Below are positions 6,816-6,841 of a stretch of DNA of 6,841 nt, piece by piece. The notes beneath the pieces are model-generated. The model did no database searches and had not been told where the DNA came from. It saw only the letters and a list, made by a program, of their open reading frames with translations. Position 1 is the stretch's first letter; the number at the start of each line of letters is the position of its first letter. Origin of the DNA: Actinomycetota bacterium (GTDB taxonomy: Bacteria > Actinomycetota > Actinomycetes > Nanopelagicales > Nanopelagicaceae); contig CANHRF010000055.1 in NCBI GenBank assembly GCA_947463335.1, positions 1 to 6,841 of the forward strand. Reading direction: 5' to 3'. The translations under genes were made by a program, and so were the position numbers.

Positions 6816-6841
6816 CGTACTCGAACAGTTTTAATTTCTAC
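6812..6841 (-). CDS. Possible C-terminal end of a convergent gene
   Basis: On the minus strand, bases 6841-6812 read VEIKTVRVR followed by TAA, with no stop before the window edge. The other two minus frames stop almost at once. The alternating hydrophobic and basic residues could form a final beta strand. If real, its stop overlaps the deacetylase stop within TTAA, an arrangement consistent with this compact genome. Nine codons are too few to identify a product, and an open stretch this short can occur by chance. Confidence 0.3.
   Translation of the reverse strand, partial: VEIKTVRVR

Noticed and set aside
1..6841. A hidden novel system (defence, mobile, toxin-antitoxin, RNA element)
   Set aside because: More than 98 % of the window is accounted for by recognisable core genes in conserved order. 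I saw no repeat array, transposase, tRNA-like structure or unexplained gene.

Overview
This window looks like a compact chromosomal core region of an actinobacterium with moderate GC. Counting a few lines by eye gives roughly 45-50 % GC in most places, less in the membrane-protein gene. The gene order pcrA/uvrD1 - sucC - sucD - perM (DUF6350) - purN - purH is the order I recall from the Mycobacterium tuberculosis Rv0949-Rv0957 region, minus a few genes. Moderate GC, very short intergenic gaps and several apparently leaderless starts suggest a streamlined lineage such as the freshwater acI group (Nanopelagicales). That placement is inference; assignment to Actinobacteria is much firmer.

Layout: positions 1-6061 carry six co-directional genes on the minus strand. 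Read in the direction of transcription they are pcrA (6061-3815), sucC (3737-2571), sucD (2571-1690), perM (1681-605), purN (608-36) and the first 12 codons of purH (36-1). The junctions are 77 bp, 1-nt overlap, 8 bp, 4-nt overlap (ATGA) and 1-nt overlap, so sucC to purH is very probably one translationally coupled operon. A plus-strand gene for a LmbE/PIG-L-type zinc deacetylase (6090-6815) diverges from pcrA across only 28 bp. The last 30 bases may be the C-terminus of a convergent minus-strand gene whose stop overlaps the deacetylase stop. Non-coding sequence totals about 113 bp, and no stretch over 300 bases lacks a gene.

Functions: PcrA is an SF1A DNA repair helicase. SucC and SucD form succinyl-CoA synthetase of the TCA cycle. 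PerM is a polytopic membrane protein linked in mycobacteria to cell division. PurN and PurH carry out the two folate-dependent formyl transfers of purine synthesis, and PurH also closes the ring to IMP. The operon thus joins central carbon metabolism, envelope/division and purine supply.

I found no mobile element, CRISPR array, RNA gene, defence island or previously undescribed system. The points most worth a second look are regulatory: a back-to-back pair of -10-like elements that would make both pcrA and the deacetylase leaderless, and a perfect inverted repeat in the sucC leader.
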